Numbered from the stretch's first letter, positions 39,774-48,804 are shown. The stretch is DNA of 64,000 nucleotides from Parasulfitobacter algicola (GCF_013315265.1 NZ_JABUFE010000006.1:62001-126000); one strand, 5' to 3'. The notes: generated by a model not told the origin, from the sequence alone. Made by a program: numbers and translations.

Positions 39774-40763
39774 TTAAGCGTTTACATCCACAACCACGCG
39801 ACCTTTGATCTGGCCTTTCAAAATGTCAGCACCAAGTTTCGGCAGATCTTGTAATGTCGCAGCTTCGATCATCATTTCAAGGTTTTCCATTGGAAGATCA
39901 CTCGCAAGGCGTTTCCACACATTCAACCTGTTTTCATAAGGTTGCATCACACTGTCGATGCCCAAAAGTGTCACACCGCGCAGCAAAAACGGAATAACTG
40001 TGGTTGAAAGCGCAGCCCCCCCTGCTAGCCCCACCGCCGCAACAGATCCACCATATTTCATCTGCGTCAGAACACGCGCCAGCATTGTGCCGCCCACCGC
40101 ATCAATGCACGCAGCCCATTTTTCTGAATCTAATGGCTTTTTGGTGGGTTCTGATAATTCCTCACGTGGAACAATATGATTGGCGCCAAGGTTTTTCAGA
40201 TATTGAATCGTTTCAGGGCGTCCTGTCACAGCTGCAACGTCATAACCTAGACTGGCGAGTATCGTTGTGGCGACCGACCCAACGCCGCCTGAGGCACCAG
40301 TGACTAAAACCGTTCCTTTTTCAGGGGTTAAGCCCTGTTGTTCAAGTTCATTAATGGCAAGCATCGCAGTAAAGCCTGCAGTTCCGATTGCCATTGCCTG
40401 CCGTGTGGTCAAAGCCTCTGGCAATGGAACAAGCCAGTCGGCTTTAACCCGCGCCTTTTGTGAATACCCGCCCCAATGCGCTTCGCCCACACGCCAGCCG
40501 GTTAACACGACTTTGTCGCCCGGGACATAACGGGCATCGCTGCTATCAGAAACAGTTCCGGCGAAATCAATGCCCGGTATGTGGGGATAATTGCGCACCA
40601 ACCCACCACCAGGACCGATGCATAGACCATCTTTGTAGTTAACAGTCGAATGTTCCACGTCTACCGTAACATCGGCATCGGGCAATTGCGACAAGTTGAT
40701 CTGCTGGACGCTGGCATGCGTTGTGCCATCATCATTCTTTTCAACCACCAAAGCGTTGAACAT
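39774..40763 (-). CDS. acuI: Acrylyl-CoA reductase-like MDR oxidoreductase (AcuI/YhdH family)
   Basis: The 329-residue zinc-independent MDR enzyme has FNALVVEKNDDG at the start, VNYKDGLCI, PGIDFAGTV, the cofactor motif TGASGGVGSVA, and RGVTLLGIDSVMQP near the C-terminus, as in AcuI/YhdH quinone oxidoreductase-like proteins. AcuI reduces acrylyl-CoA to propionyl-CoA with NADPH and detoxifies acrylate made from DMSP in marine Rhodobacteraceae. No ddd gene is in the window, so the link to DMSP is inference from family and habitat. GGGGGGACAC precedes the ATG. Confidence 0.85.
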   Translation of the reverse strand: MFNALVVEKNDDGTTHASVQQINLSQLPDADVTVDVEHSTVNYKDGLCIGPGGGLVRNYPHIPGIDFAGTVSDSSDARYVPGDKVVLTGWRVGEAHWGGYSQKARVKADWLVPLPEALTTRQAMAIGTAGFTAMLAINELEQQGLTPEKGTVLVTGASGGVGSVATTILASLGYDVAAVTGRPETIQYLKNLGANHIVPREELSEPTKKPLDSEKWAACIDAVGGTMLARVLTQMKYGGSVAAVGLAGGAALSTTVIPFLLRGVTLLGIDSVMQPYENRLNVWKRLASDLPMENLEMMIEAATLQDLPKLGADILKGQIKGRVVVDVNA

Positions 40764-40933
40764 TGTGTCCCCCCGTTTTTATTATCTTATTTCATTCACA
40801 TAGCCCACTAAAACACATCATCAATACCAGTTTCATGATCATAACAATTGCGCAGTTTGATCAATCTAATCTAAGGTTATTGAGTTTAGATTTTTCGTTT
40901 AAGAAATCGTTATTAATGAGCTATTTAGTTAGC

Positions 40934-41602
40934 TTATGAATAGCCCAACCGGTCGCGCATGAATGCAAGCGCTACCGACAAGCCATCTGGCGCGATGCCA
41001 TGTGCTGTGCCCTTCATGATGTGCGCAAAAACGTCTTTGAACCCTGCGTCTTGCAAGGCTTGCGCGGCCTCGGGCAAGCTTTGAACCGGGACCACATCGT
41101 CCTGGTCGCCGTGTACCAGAAGTATGGGCATTTTAGATACCGTTTCATCGGGCAAAAGATCGGGATTCAAAAGACGGCCAGAAAACCCCACAACAGCGGC
41201 AATAGCATCTTCGCGACGGGGCGCGACATGCAGCGCCATCATGGTGCCTTGGGAAAAACCCAGGACCAGCAGCTGTTCGGGCAGGATATCTTCGTCCACC
41301 ATCACCCCATCCAGAAAAGCGTTCAGATCATCAACAGCTGCAATCATGCCTATGTTGGCATCTTCTTCGGATGATCCGTCAATCCATGGGATCGGAAACC
41401 ATTGATAGCCCATCGGCGCCCCCGCACAGGCCTCGGGCGCGTCGGGGGCGATGAACATCGTGTCTGGTAGGTGTTCGGCCAAAGGATCAGCCAGCCCCAA
41501 AAGATCTGCACCATTGGCCCCATAGCCATGCAAAAAAACGACAACAGATCGTGTATCGCCTGAAAGCGCCGCGCGGCGGCCTGCCTGTAGTGCACGTGTC
41601 AT
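40934..41602 (-). CDS. Phospholipase/carboxylesterase family hydrolase
   Basis: The 222-residue alpha/beta hydrolase shows VVVFLHGYGANGADL, the nucleophile motif LGFSQGTMMA, acid VHGDQDDVVP and histidine GTAHGI, as in bacterial carboxylesterases related to acyl-protein thioesterase. The ATG at 41602 overlaps the upstream glycosylase stop by four bases; the longer frame to 41680 lies inside that gene. The physiological ester is unknown. It is the last gene of a four-gene minus-strand run. Confidence 0.88.
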   Translation of the reverse strand: MTRALQAGRRAALSGDTRSVVVFLHGYGANGADLLGLADPLAEHLPDTMFIAPDAPEACAGAPMGYQWFPIPWIDGSSEEDANIGMIAAVDDLNAFLDGVMVDEDILPEQLLVLGFSQGTMMALHVAPRREDAIAAVVGFSGRLLNPDLLPDETVSKMPILLVHGDQDDVVPVQSLPEAAQALQDAGFKDVFAHIMKGTAHGIAPDGLSVALAFMRDRLGYS

Positions 41603-42225
41603 CGAATACCTTCCCTGTCTTTTGCAACCTTGTAGTAGGCCCATAAAAGCCGCGCTGCAACCGATCGCCATGGGCTCCAATCATCTGCCATTTCGCGCAT
41701 TGCTTTTTCCTTGGGCCGATCATCCAGATCAAACAGAATGCGCGCGGCTTCCTGCAGGGCCAGATCACCTGGGGCGAAGACATCTGCGTGACCAAGCGAA
41801 AACATCGCATAGATTTCCGCCGTCCAAACCCCGATACCCGGAACCTGTGTCAGGGTTTTGACAACGTGACCTGTGGGGGCATCTTGCAGGGATCTAAAGT
41901 CAATCCGCGCTTCGGCCAAAGCCTTGGCATAGCGGATTTTTTGTCGACTAAGCCCGCAGTTGCGCAAATCTTCGTCACTGGCCCACATGACCTTGCGCGG
42001 GCCGGTCAACCTGGCATCCCGCAACCTGCCCCAGATCGCGTTTGCTGCTGCAACGGACACCTGCTGGCTGACAATTGCACTCAATAATTGCGCATACCCA
42101 TCCTTGCGCCGCCGCAATGGCAGTGGCCCCGTCAAAGTCAGCGCATGGGCGAACCGTTTGTCATGCGATGCAAGCCATGCAGCACCTTCGGCCACGTCAT
42201 CATGGGTCTGAATGATCCGCTGCAT
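41599..42225 (-). CDS. DNA-3-methyladenine glycosylase II (AlkA-like)
   Basis: The 208-residue protein is an HhH-GPD base-excision glycosylase. It has QQVSVAAANAIWGRL, the hairpin VPGIGVWTAEIYAMF, and the catalytic aspartate in FAPGDLALQEAA. It removes alkylated purines from DNA. It lacks the N-terminal domain of E. coli AlkA, as many bacterial members do. It lies 7 bases after an unrecognised gene and overlaps the esterase gene. Confidence 0.9.
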   Translation of the reverse strand: MQRIIQTHDDVAEGAAWLASHDKRFAHALTLTGPLPLRRRKDGYAQLLSAIVSQQVSVAAANAIWGRLRDARLTGPRKVMWASDEDLRNCGLSRQKIRYAKALAEARIDFRSLQDAPTGHVVKTLTQVPGIGVWTAEIYAMFSLGHADVFAPGDLALQEAARILFDLDDRPKEKAMREMADDWSPWRSVAARLLWAYYKVAKDREGIR

Positions 42226-42232
42226 AATCGCT

Positions 42233-43015
42233 TTATGACCTATGACTGTCTGTTCTGAATGCTTCTATAGCGTCAGCGACTTGCAATGCCTTACCTGCAA
42301 TTTCTTTTTCGTTAACCTCGTCCATACCAAAAGCGACCATGCGGTCGTAAAGCGATTGGCTGGTGTAATGTTCATATGGAACAGAGGCGTCAGGCCAAAA
42401 GCTATTTATCCAGACGCCGGGCTTTCCAAGTTCGCACCAATCGCTCCAAAGCTGCTTGGCCAATTGATCGGTTGGCCATTGAAACACCTGATCAAACAAT
42501 GATGTCGCGTCCCATTGGGCATAGCCAAAAATACTCAGGACATCATCAAGACGGTATTTTTCGTCATAAATATCGTATGTACGACCAACCTGAGTTTCCA
42601 GATACAGACGCTGGAAACGGTCAATGACATCCCATTCTTCATCAGACCAGTGTTCGCGCTTACCGGTGGGAAATTTAGATAACGCAACTTCATTCCCGAC
42701 CGATGATACGTCTTCCCTTGCCGCCAGAGCATCGAAAACACGTGGCAACAGATAGGACCAAGTTCTTTTGGAAAATGTGTCATCAACCGCGGCAAAAAAC
42801 CAGTCTTTCAGATAATGAAACGGTAAATCGCGTTGTCCATGGTTAAAGAAATCAGCCTTGATATTTGGCTCCATACAACAATCACAGGCACCGACTGTTT
42901 CTGGCGGTTCGCTGGCGGCAAATACGCGATAGGCGTCTTGGACAACATCATAAAGCGGGTTGTCCGGATCGGCATGGCCATCTGGGCCACGTGTTTTGAT
43001 ACGATTGGCTTTCAT
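42233..43015 (-). CDS. Unrecognised 260-residue protein with a cysteine cluster
   Basis: I do not recognise the family. The product is acidic and rich in Trp, Tyr and Phe, without signal peptide or membrane segments. It carries the motif GACDCCMEPNIKADFF near residue 43, with three cysteines that could bind a metal or cluster, and later blocks such as PFHYLKDWFFAAVDDTF and WINSFWPDASVPYEHYTSQS. Its start overlaps cobK by four bases, and alkA-like follows by 7 bases, so it belongs to this operon. Codon use looks like its neighbours. Confidence 0.8.
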   Translation of the reverse strand: MKANRIKTRGPDGHADPDNPLYDVVQDAYRVFAASEPPETVGACDCCMEPNIKADFFNHGQRDLPFHYLKDWFFAAVDDTFSKRTWSYLLPRVFDALAAREDVSSVGNEVALSKFPTGKREHWSDEEWDVIDRFQRLYLETQVGRTYDIYDEKYRLDDVLSIFGYAQWDATSLFDQVFQWPTDQLAKQLWSDWCELGKPGVWINSFWPDASVPYEHYTSQSLYDRMVAFGMDEVNEKEIAGKALQVADAIEAFRTDSHRS

Positions 43016-43755
43016 TTTTCACGAATACCCAAAGTTTTCACCCAATTCAAAGCCTGATCCACGCTTTCGACTTGCGGCGCGTCCAGCTTTGCAGGGCGGC
43101 GGATCATGGCAACCGGAAGACCGAGCGCCCGCGCGGCGTCCAATTTGCTGCGACTTGCCATGCCGCCCGCATTTTTGACAACCAGCCAGTCAATGCCAAG
43201 GGATGTGAACAATTCTTCTTCCTCAGCCTGGCTAAAGGGCGGGATGCCCACCAGATATTCGCCGCCTTTGAACGGAAACGGACCCTTGGGCTGATCAATG
43301 CGGCGGCAGATCAGACGGCGGCCAGACATATTCGCAAAGCGGTCCAGCGTCTGGCGACCTGTGGCCAGAAAGACGGTCGCATCCACGGGGATATGATCAG
43401 CCGCTTGTGTTTCATCATCAATCACCGTCCAGCTATCGTCGGGGGCTGGCTTCCATTCCGGGCGCAAAAGCTGCAAATAAGGAATACCCATTTGCGCACA
43501 AACCTGCGACGTGCGCAGCGATATAAGATGCGCAAATGGGTGCGTCGCGTCCAGCACCGCTGCGATCCCTTGAGTTTGCAGAAATTCAGCAAACGGTTCC
43601 GCCCCACCAAAACCGCCGATCCGTAGTCGTATACCCAGATCATCTGGCACACGGTTGTCGCTTGCAAAAGACGCAATCGTATCAATTCCCATCGCCATCA
43701 GGCTATGGGCTAATGTGCGGGCTTCACCCGATCCTGCAAGAAGCAATACACGCAT
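43012..43755 (-). CDS. cobK: Precorrin-6A reductase (CobK/CbiJ)
   Basis: The 247-residue protein begins MRVLLLAGSGEARTLAHSLM and has AVLDATHPFAHLIS, LQLLRPEW, FLATGRQTL and VVKNAGGMASRSKLDAA, the order expected for CobK. It reduces a double bond of precorrin-6A with NADPH in cobalamin synthesis. No other cob genes lie in this window, so it is detached from the main pathway cluster. It heads the minus-strand operon. Confidence 0.92.
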   Translation of the reverse strand: MRVLLLAGSGEARTLAHSLMAMGIDTIASFASDNRVPDDLGIRLRIGGFGGAEPFAEFLQTQGIAAVLDATHPFAHLISLRTSQVCAQMGIPYLQLLRPEWKPAPDDSWTVIDDETQAADHIPVDATVFLATGRQTLDRFANMSGRRLICRRIDQPKGPFPFKGGEYLVGIPPFSQAEEEELFTSLGIDWLVVKNAGGMASRSKLDAARALGLPVAMIRRPAKLDAPQVESVDQALNWVKTLGIREK

Positions 43756-43837
43756 AAGGCGTTGGAATACCCGGCCTATTGCCGCACGGCAAGCGTGATG
43801 CTTGCCAAGGTCGATCTGACCGGATACCGCTTTCGCA

Positions 43838-45061
43838 ATGAGCTATATGACCGATGATAAGCGCGCCATGCGCAATGTTGCGACACTTGTCGTGGCACAG
43901 GCTATTTTGGGCAGCCAGATCACCATGATTTTCGTGATCGGTGGCTTGGCAGGGCAAATGCTGGCGCCGAATCCCTGCCTGGCAACATTGCCAATTTCGC
44001 TCATCGTTTTTGGGTCCATGACCACAGCCCCCTGGTTAAGCCGCGTGATGCAGATACGGGGCCGGCGTGTTGGCTTTCTAATCGGTGCTGTTGGCGGGCT
44101 GATGGGGGGCGTCATTTCAGCATACGGACTGTTTATCGCGAATTTCTGGGTGTTTCTGATCGGCAGTTACATGACCGGTATCTATATGTCCGCACAGGGT
44201 TTTTATCGCTTTGCCGCCGCTGACACCGCATCTGATGCTTTCAAACCCAAAGCTATTTCCTATGTTATGGCGGGCGGTTTGATTTCCGCAATCATCGGGC
44301 CGCAGATCGTCAGTTTTATGACAACAGGCAATCCCGATGCCAGTCATATGCGGTATTTCAACATTTATGTTGTGGCAATATTGTTAAACGCTGCGGGGCT
44401 TGTCATTTTCTTTTGGCTTGACATCCCCACCCCCTCCAAACCAACAGCGCAGTCAGGTGGCGGTCGCAGTTATGTCGAATTGCTGCGTGATCCCAAAATC
44501 GCCGTGGCTGTTATTTGCGCGATGGTATCCTACGCGCTGATGAACTTGGTGATGACATCAACACCCCTTGCGGTGGTCGGATGTGGTTTCACCGAAGCTG
44601 ATGCATCCGGCGTGGTCAAAGCTCATGTATTGGCAATGTTTGGGCCATCCTTTTTCACGGGCCATCTGATTGCGCGCTTTGGTGTGGAAAAAATCATTGC
44701 CACGGGGCTTGTCATATTGGCCATTGCGGGTGTTGTCGCCATTCAAGGTGTTGAGATTGGCAACTTTTACGTTGCCTTGATACTGCTTGGTATCGGCTGG
44801 AACTTCGGCTTTATCGGTGCCACGACATTACTGGCCACAGCCCACCGTCCCGAAGAACGCGGACGCGTGCAAGGCATGAATGACATGATCGTCTTTGGCT
44901 GCGTGACGATTGCATCGCTTGCCTCAGGGGGGTTGATGAACTGTTCTGGCGGCGATGTGGTGCAAGGCTGGACTGCTGTAAACTTGGCTATGGTGCCATT
45001 TTTGGTCTTGGCAGGTGGCGCGCTGATCTGGTTAGTAATGCGACCAAAAGAAATAGCGTAA
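43838..45061 (+). CDS. MFS transporter
   Basis: The 407-residue inner-membrane protein has twelve predicted helices. A conserved-looking loop after helix 2 (RVMQIRGRRVGFLIGAVGG) resembles the major facilitator A-motif, and the central loop (TPSKPTAQSGGGRSYVELLR) separates the two halves. The substrate cannot be read from the sequence. The gene is divergent from cobK and followed by a small membrane gene after 22 bases, so it probably leads the three-gene + strand unit that ends at 46198. Confidence 0.88.
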   Translation: MSYMTDDKRAMRNVATLVVAQAILGSQITMIFVIGGLAGQMLAPNPCLATLPISLIVFGSMTTAPWLSRVMQIRGRRVGFLIGAVGGLMGGVISAYGLFIANFWVFLIGSYMTGIYMSAQGFYRFAAADTASDAFKPKAISYVMAGGLISAIIGPQIVSFMTTGNPDASHMRYFNIYVVAILLNAAGLVIFFWLDIPTPSKPTAQSGGGRSYVELLRDPKIAVAVICAMVSYALMNLVMTSTPLAVVGCGFTEADASGVVKAHVLAMFGPSFFTGHLIARFGVEKIIATGLVILAIAGVVAIQGVEIGNFYVALILLGIGWNFGFIGATTLLATAHRPEERGRVQGMNDMIVFGCVTIASLASGGLMNCSGGDVVQGWTAVNLAMVPFLVLAGGALIWLVMRPKEIA

Positions 45062-45083
45062 CAAGTATTAAAAGGATAAAAAG

Positions 45084-45467
45084 TTGAAACTTTATATTAA
45101 AAAATGGATCTCATGGTCGGTGCTTACTGCAGGGGTGCTTATCTTAGCCGTCGTTTTGATATCCGGGAACCCTGTCTCATTGATTGGTCCGATAATCATG
45201 GTCGTTTATGGCATTTTGACCTTGGTTAACCCGATGGTCCGATATCAAAACAATCAATTGGAATTTTATAATCCTTTAGGGATGCGGTTAAAAACATGGC
45301 CGCTGGAAAGCCTTACAGTTGATGACAGTACAGGCAAAACAATCATTTTTGGTGAAAAGAAAAACGGTAAAGTCAAAAAGATTCTTGCTGCACCCAATCA
45401 TACCTATGACAATGAACAATCCCAGGCGCTTATTGATCATGTCAGGGCCGAAAAAGCATTTGGTTGA
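45084..45467 (+). CDS. Small membrane protein with a PH-like soluble domain, hypothetical
   Basis: The 127-residue product has two N-terminal helices (about 9-28 and 33-50) and a soluble beta-rich part (VRYQNNQLEFYNPLGMRLKT onward) that looks like a short PH-type domain. The start codon is TTG, preceded by AAAAGGATAAAA. There is no better start downstream that keeps both helices. AT-rich codon use matches the next gene. The function is unknown. Confidence 0.7.
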   Translation: MKLYIKKWISWSVLTAGVLILAVVLISGNPVSLIGPIIMVVYGILTLVNPMVRYQNNQLEFYNPLGMRLKTWPLESLTVDDSTGKTIIFGEKKNGKVKKILAAPNHTYDNEQSQALIDHVRAEKAFG

Positions 45468-45514
45468 TAATTACTTGAAATGTTTTCAAATGCACAAAGA
45501 GGCAATTTAGAACA

Positions 45515-46198
45515 ATGTTATTTCGTCGCAAACCGACCATTAGTGACGATATGTCAGATTGGATTATCGAAAATTTTGAATGGGTTCTGGCACGTGACGA
45601 TAACAAACTGAATGATTTGATCTTGCCCACCAAAGACTATTTCACAGCCCCCGGTGGACAGGACGAAAAAACAGCCCGTGCTGTTGCCGATGACGTTGCG
45701 CGGCACCTTAATATTGATCAGAAATTCCATATCGAACCGCTGCCAAATTTGCCTGATGAAATCGCACATCAGTATGGACAAATGTCTGATATCGCAGGAC
45801 AATATTGGCATGACACCGATGAACCACTGATCACCTATAGTCCCCGAAATATGCGGCAACCCATGAATTTCATCGCCACTATGGCGCATGAGTTTCTGCA
45901 CTTGAAACTTGCTGATCATGAACATCTATTGCCCGGTGGTGAGGCCATGCATGAGCTGACGACAGATCTGCATATGATTATCGAAGGTTTTGGTGTTTTC
46001 GCACTGGAAGGTGCAGATCAGGCAGGTTGGTCCGGCTATATGACCCAACCAACCTGCGCTTATGCTTTGGCTGTTTTTCTGAAATTCAAAGGTTTGGATG
46101 CAATGGCGACCAATTCTTATTTATCAAGCCGACCACGAAAATATCTGAAAGTCGCAATCGCCAATGTGGACCGGATAGATTTACCATCGGTTGGTTAA
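45515..46198 (+). CDS. Unrecognised protein with an HEFLH zinc-binding motif
   Basis: The 227-residue product has no signal peptide or membrane segment. The motif NFIATMAHEFLHLKLADHEH contains HExxH of zinc metallopeptidases, followed 20 residues later by MHELTTDLHMIIEGFGVF, where Glu or Asp could be a third ligand. This suggests a small metalloprotease or metal hydrolase of an unassigned family. It is 47 bases after the PH-like gene and its 3' end overlaps the convergent gene at 46181 by 18 bases. Confidence 0.75.
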   Translation: MLFRRKPTISDDMSDWIIENFEWVLARDDNKLNDLILPTKDYFTAPGGQDEKTARAVADDVARHLNIDQKFHIEPLPNLPDEIAHQYGQMSDIAGQYWHDTDEPLITYSPRNMRQPMNFIATMAHEFLHLKLADHEHLLPGGEAMHELTTDLHMIIEGFGVFALEGADQAGWSGYMTQPTCAYALAVFLKFKGLDAMATNSYLSSRPRKYLKVAIANVDRIDLPSVG

Positions 46199-46945
46199 TG
46201 CGTATCCCATCAGCCGTATTTTTGAGATAAACGCGCTTTCGGTTAAATTCCCATCCGCGACGCGTTCCGGAGCTTTAATCGCTGTCGATAATATTGCTTT
46301 GGCCCGCCATCCCGCGCGCAATGCAGACGCTGCAGCTGGCGATATTTCGGCGCGTCTTGATCTGGCTTGCAGTAGTCTGTGTAAAGCTTGTTCACCAAGG
46401 GCTTTCACAGCCTCAGCGCGACCATCAAGTAAGGGTTTTCGTCCTCGGCCTTCCAACTTTGGGATAGCACAAAACCAGTTTGCTATCCCGACCCCATAGG
46501 CAAAGTCACGGACAACCGCTTCATTCGCATTTCCAAGGGCGCGCACGGCCGCCCACATCAAGTTGCCGGAAGTCGTCTGAATATAATCTTCAAAATGCGC
46601 CGTATCTTCAAAGACATCCTTGTAAATATCCCACCGCCGAATTGCGACCAGCTTATCTAAAAGCTGTGCGCCTGTTTTATCCAGAACTGCGGCCAGTGCA
46701 TCAACGACCTCATGCCGTCGCACGGGCCCAGCCTGCGCGATTTCTTCCAAGGCATCACGCCACCATTGCAGCCGCATTTCAGCGATCATAGGTTCTTCAG
46801 TGACCCATGGCGCACGCGACACCTCAACATTAAAGGCATAGATCGGGAACAACACACGCCGCGCTTCAACCGGGGCCGACATGGCTGCCAGAAAACGATC
46901 CGGATCGGCTTTTTCAACCAGTGCGGCGCAGGCATCAAGGCTCAT
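46181..46945 (-). CDS. Squalene/phytoene synthase family protein
   Basis: The 254-residue protein resembles the squalene/phytoene synthase fold, with LFPIYAFNVEVSRAPWVTEE near the start. The usual aspartate-rich DxxxD motifs are not evident, as in the divergent NDUFAF6-like branch linked to respiratory complex I assembly, so I would not call it a carotenoid enzyme. It ends inside the 3' end of the convergent HEFLH gene. Confidence 0.8.
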   Translation of the reverse strand: MSLDACAALVEKADPDRFLAAMSAPVEARRVLFPIYAFNVEVSRAPWVTEEPMIAEMRLQWWRDALEEIAQAGPVRRHEVVDALAAVLDKTGAQLLDKLVAIRRWDIYKDVFEDTAHFEDYIQTTSGNLMWAAVRALGNANEAVVRDFAYGVGIANWFCAIPKLEGRGRKPLLDGRAEAVKALGEQALHRLLQARSRRAEISPAAASALRAGWRAKAILSTAIKAPERVADGNLTESAFISKIRLMGYALTNRW

Positions 46946-46988
46946 ACATCACCTTCATTGTTCCAAAAATACTCAAGACGCAATGGTT

Positions 46989-48605
46989 TCAACCTGCACT
47001 ATCGCGCACCAGCTTCCATTTGATCGCATCCAACAACGCCTCAAATGACGCGTCTACTATGTTGGGCGACACACCCACTGTTGACCACTGCTGACCGGCG
47101 CTGTCTTTGCTGTCAATAATGACACGCGTCACAGCTTCGGTTCCGCCATCGGTGATCCGCACCTTAAAGTCCACCAGCCGCATATCGTCAATCATCTGCT
47201 GATAGGGGCCCAGATCCTTGGCCAATGCTTTTGCCAGCGCATTGACCGGCCCGCGATCACTGCCAGTCTCATCCATACTTTCACTGACTGACAGCATTTT
47301 CTGATCGCCAACCTTAACAACCACCACGGCTTCAGACAGGGAAACCATTTGATTATATTTGTTTTTTCGACGCTCAACAGTTACCTTATATCGCTTCACC
47401 TCGAAAAACTGCGGCAGCATGCCCAGTTCTTCCCGCGCGATCAGCTCAAACGATGCCTGCGCGGTATCGTAGCTATAGCCCACGGCCTCGCGCTCTTTGA
47501 TCCGGTCCAGAATGCGCGGCAATGCCGGGTCGTTCTTGGCTACATCAAGCCCTGCCTCGGACAAGCGCCGCCGCAGGTTCGATTGACCCGCCTGGTTAGA
47601 CATCGGGATAATGCGGGAATTTCCCACCAATGCAGGGTCGACATGTTCGTATGTTGCCGGGTCTTTCACAATCGCACTGGCGTGCAGACCGGCCTTATGG
47701 GCAAAAGCGCTGGCACCAACAAAGGCCGATTGCTTTTGCGGCACGCGGTTCAGGATGTCATCCAGCAGACGCGAGGCGCGGGTCAGGCCCTGTAACGCGT
47801 CCAAAGTCACGCCGGTCTCAAACTGGCTGGCATAGGGTTCTTTCAGCAATAACAAAGGGATAAGCGTCGTTAGATTGGCATTGCCGCAGCGCTCGCCCAG
47901 TCCATTCAACGTGCCTTGTACATGACGCACCCCCGCATCGATTGCCGCTAGAGTGTTCGCGATCGCGTTTTCCGTATCATTATGCGTGTGAATACCAAGA
48001 TCAGATCCAAGAATGCCATCTGCGATAACGTCGCGCGTTATCTGACTGATTTCATGGGGTAACGTGCCGCCATTGGTATCGCACAAAACCACCCAACGGG
48101 CCCCCACCACATGGGCTGCATCAATACAATCCAGCGCGTAACCGGGGTTGGCCTTGTAGCCATCGAAAAAATGCTCGGCATCAAAGATCGCCTCGCGGCC
48201 CTGACTGCTGATATGGTGGATCGAGGCCTGAATATTGTCGATATTTTCGTCGAGCGAGATACCAAGAGCGTTGGTCACATGAAAATCATGGGTCTTACCG
48301 ACCAGACAGACGCTTTCGGTACCCGCATTCATGACGGCCGCCAGAACATCGTCATTCTCAGCCGACCGCCCTGCCCGCTTGGTCATACCAAAGGCGGTCA
48401 GCGTGGCGCTGGTTTTGGGCGCGCTGTCAAAGAATTCGCTATCGGTCGGGTTCGCGCCTGGCCAGCCGCCTTCGATGTGATCTATCCCAAGCTGGTCGAG
48501 AACCTGTGTGATCTGAATTTTCTCAGCAGTCGAAAACTGTACGCCCTGCGTCTGCTGCCCGTCGCGCAGCGTGGTGTCGTAAAGATAGAGCCGTTCTTTC
48601 GTCAT
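46989..48605 (-). CDS. cimA: (R)-citramalate synthase
   Basis: The 538-residue enzyme condenses pyruvate and acetyl-CoA to citramalate, the first step of a threonine-independent isoleucine route. The N-terminal catalytic barrel has LYDTTLRDGQQTQGVQF, CDTNGGTLPHE and GIHTHNDTENAIANTLAAID. The C-terminal domain from about residue 400 is the LeuA-type allosteric domain. The length fits CimA rather than LeuA. The ATG at 48605 (MTKERLYLYD) follows GGGAGGATGGGAC. It is downstream of cysS across a palindromic spacer. Confidence 0.9.
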   Translation of the reverse strand: MTKERLYLYDTTLRDGQQTQGVQFSTAEKIQITQVLDQLGIDHIEGGWPGANPTDSEFFDSAPKTSATLTAFGMTKRAGRSAENDDVLAAVMNAGTESVCLVGKTHDFHVTNALGISLDENIDNIQASIHHISSQGREAIFDAEHFFDGYKANPGYALDCIDAAHVVGARWVVLCDTNGGTLPHEISQITRDVIADGILGSDLGIHTHNDTENAIANTLAAIDAGVRHVQGTLNGLGERCGNANLTTLIPLLLLKEPYASQFETGVTLDALQGLTRASRLLDDILNRVPQKQSAFVGASAFAHKAGLHASAIVKDPATYEHVDPALVGNSRIIPMSNQAGQSNLRRRLSEAGLDVAKNDPALPRILDRIKEREAVGYSYDTAQASFELIAREELGMLPQFFEVKRYKVTVERRKNKYNQMVSLSEAVVVVKVGDQKMLSVSESMDETGSDRGPVNALAKALAKDLGPYQQMIDDMRLVDFKVRITDGGTEAVTRVIIDSKDSAGQQWSTVGVSPNIVDASFEALLDAIKWKLVRDSAG

Positions 48606-48649
48606 GTCCCATCCTCCCGCCGCAGCCAATGCACCTCAAATCCCCCGAG

Positions 48650-48670
48650 GTCCCGGATCAAGTCCGGGAC
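48650..48670. repeat. REP-like palindrome
   Basis: GTCCCGGA and its exact inverse TCCGGGAC flank a 5-base loop. Palindromes of this kind (CCCGGA..TCCGGG) are dispersed in many alphaproteobacterial genomes. It lies between cysS and cimA. Confidence 0.7.
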
Positions 48671-48700
48671 TGCGCGGACTGAAGCTTCGGTTTTCCGAAT

Positions 48701-48724
48701 ATGCATGACGCATGCGTCATGCAT
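48701..48724. repeat. Perfect 24-base palindrome
   Basis: The half ATGCATGACGCA is followed immediately by its exact inverse, with no loop. A zero-loop palindrome points to a protein-binding site or repeat element rather than an RNA hairpin. Confidence 0.8.
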
Positions 48725-48725
48725 A

Positions 48726-48752
48726 GCGCCCGACCCGCCCCCCCACGGGGCG
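48726..48752. repeat. GC-rich inverted repeat downstream of cysS
   Basis: GCGCCCGACCCGCCCC pairs imperfectly with GGGGCGGGCGC around a short CCCA loop. It lies 3' of cysS on the transcribed (minus) strand and could reduce read-through into cimA. No clear T-run follows. Confidence 0.5.
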
Positions 48753-48804
48753 GGCGCTTCTCGCCCTTCCCGTGCGCGTCGGTCGCTGGACATAGCTGCG
48801 ACTG

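Noticed and set aside
46181-46945. Carotenoid biosynthesis gene (crtB)
   Set aside because: The protein is short and lacks the aspartate-rich motifs of phytoene synthase, and no crt neighbours are present.
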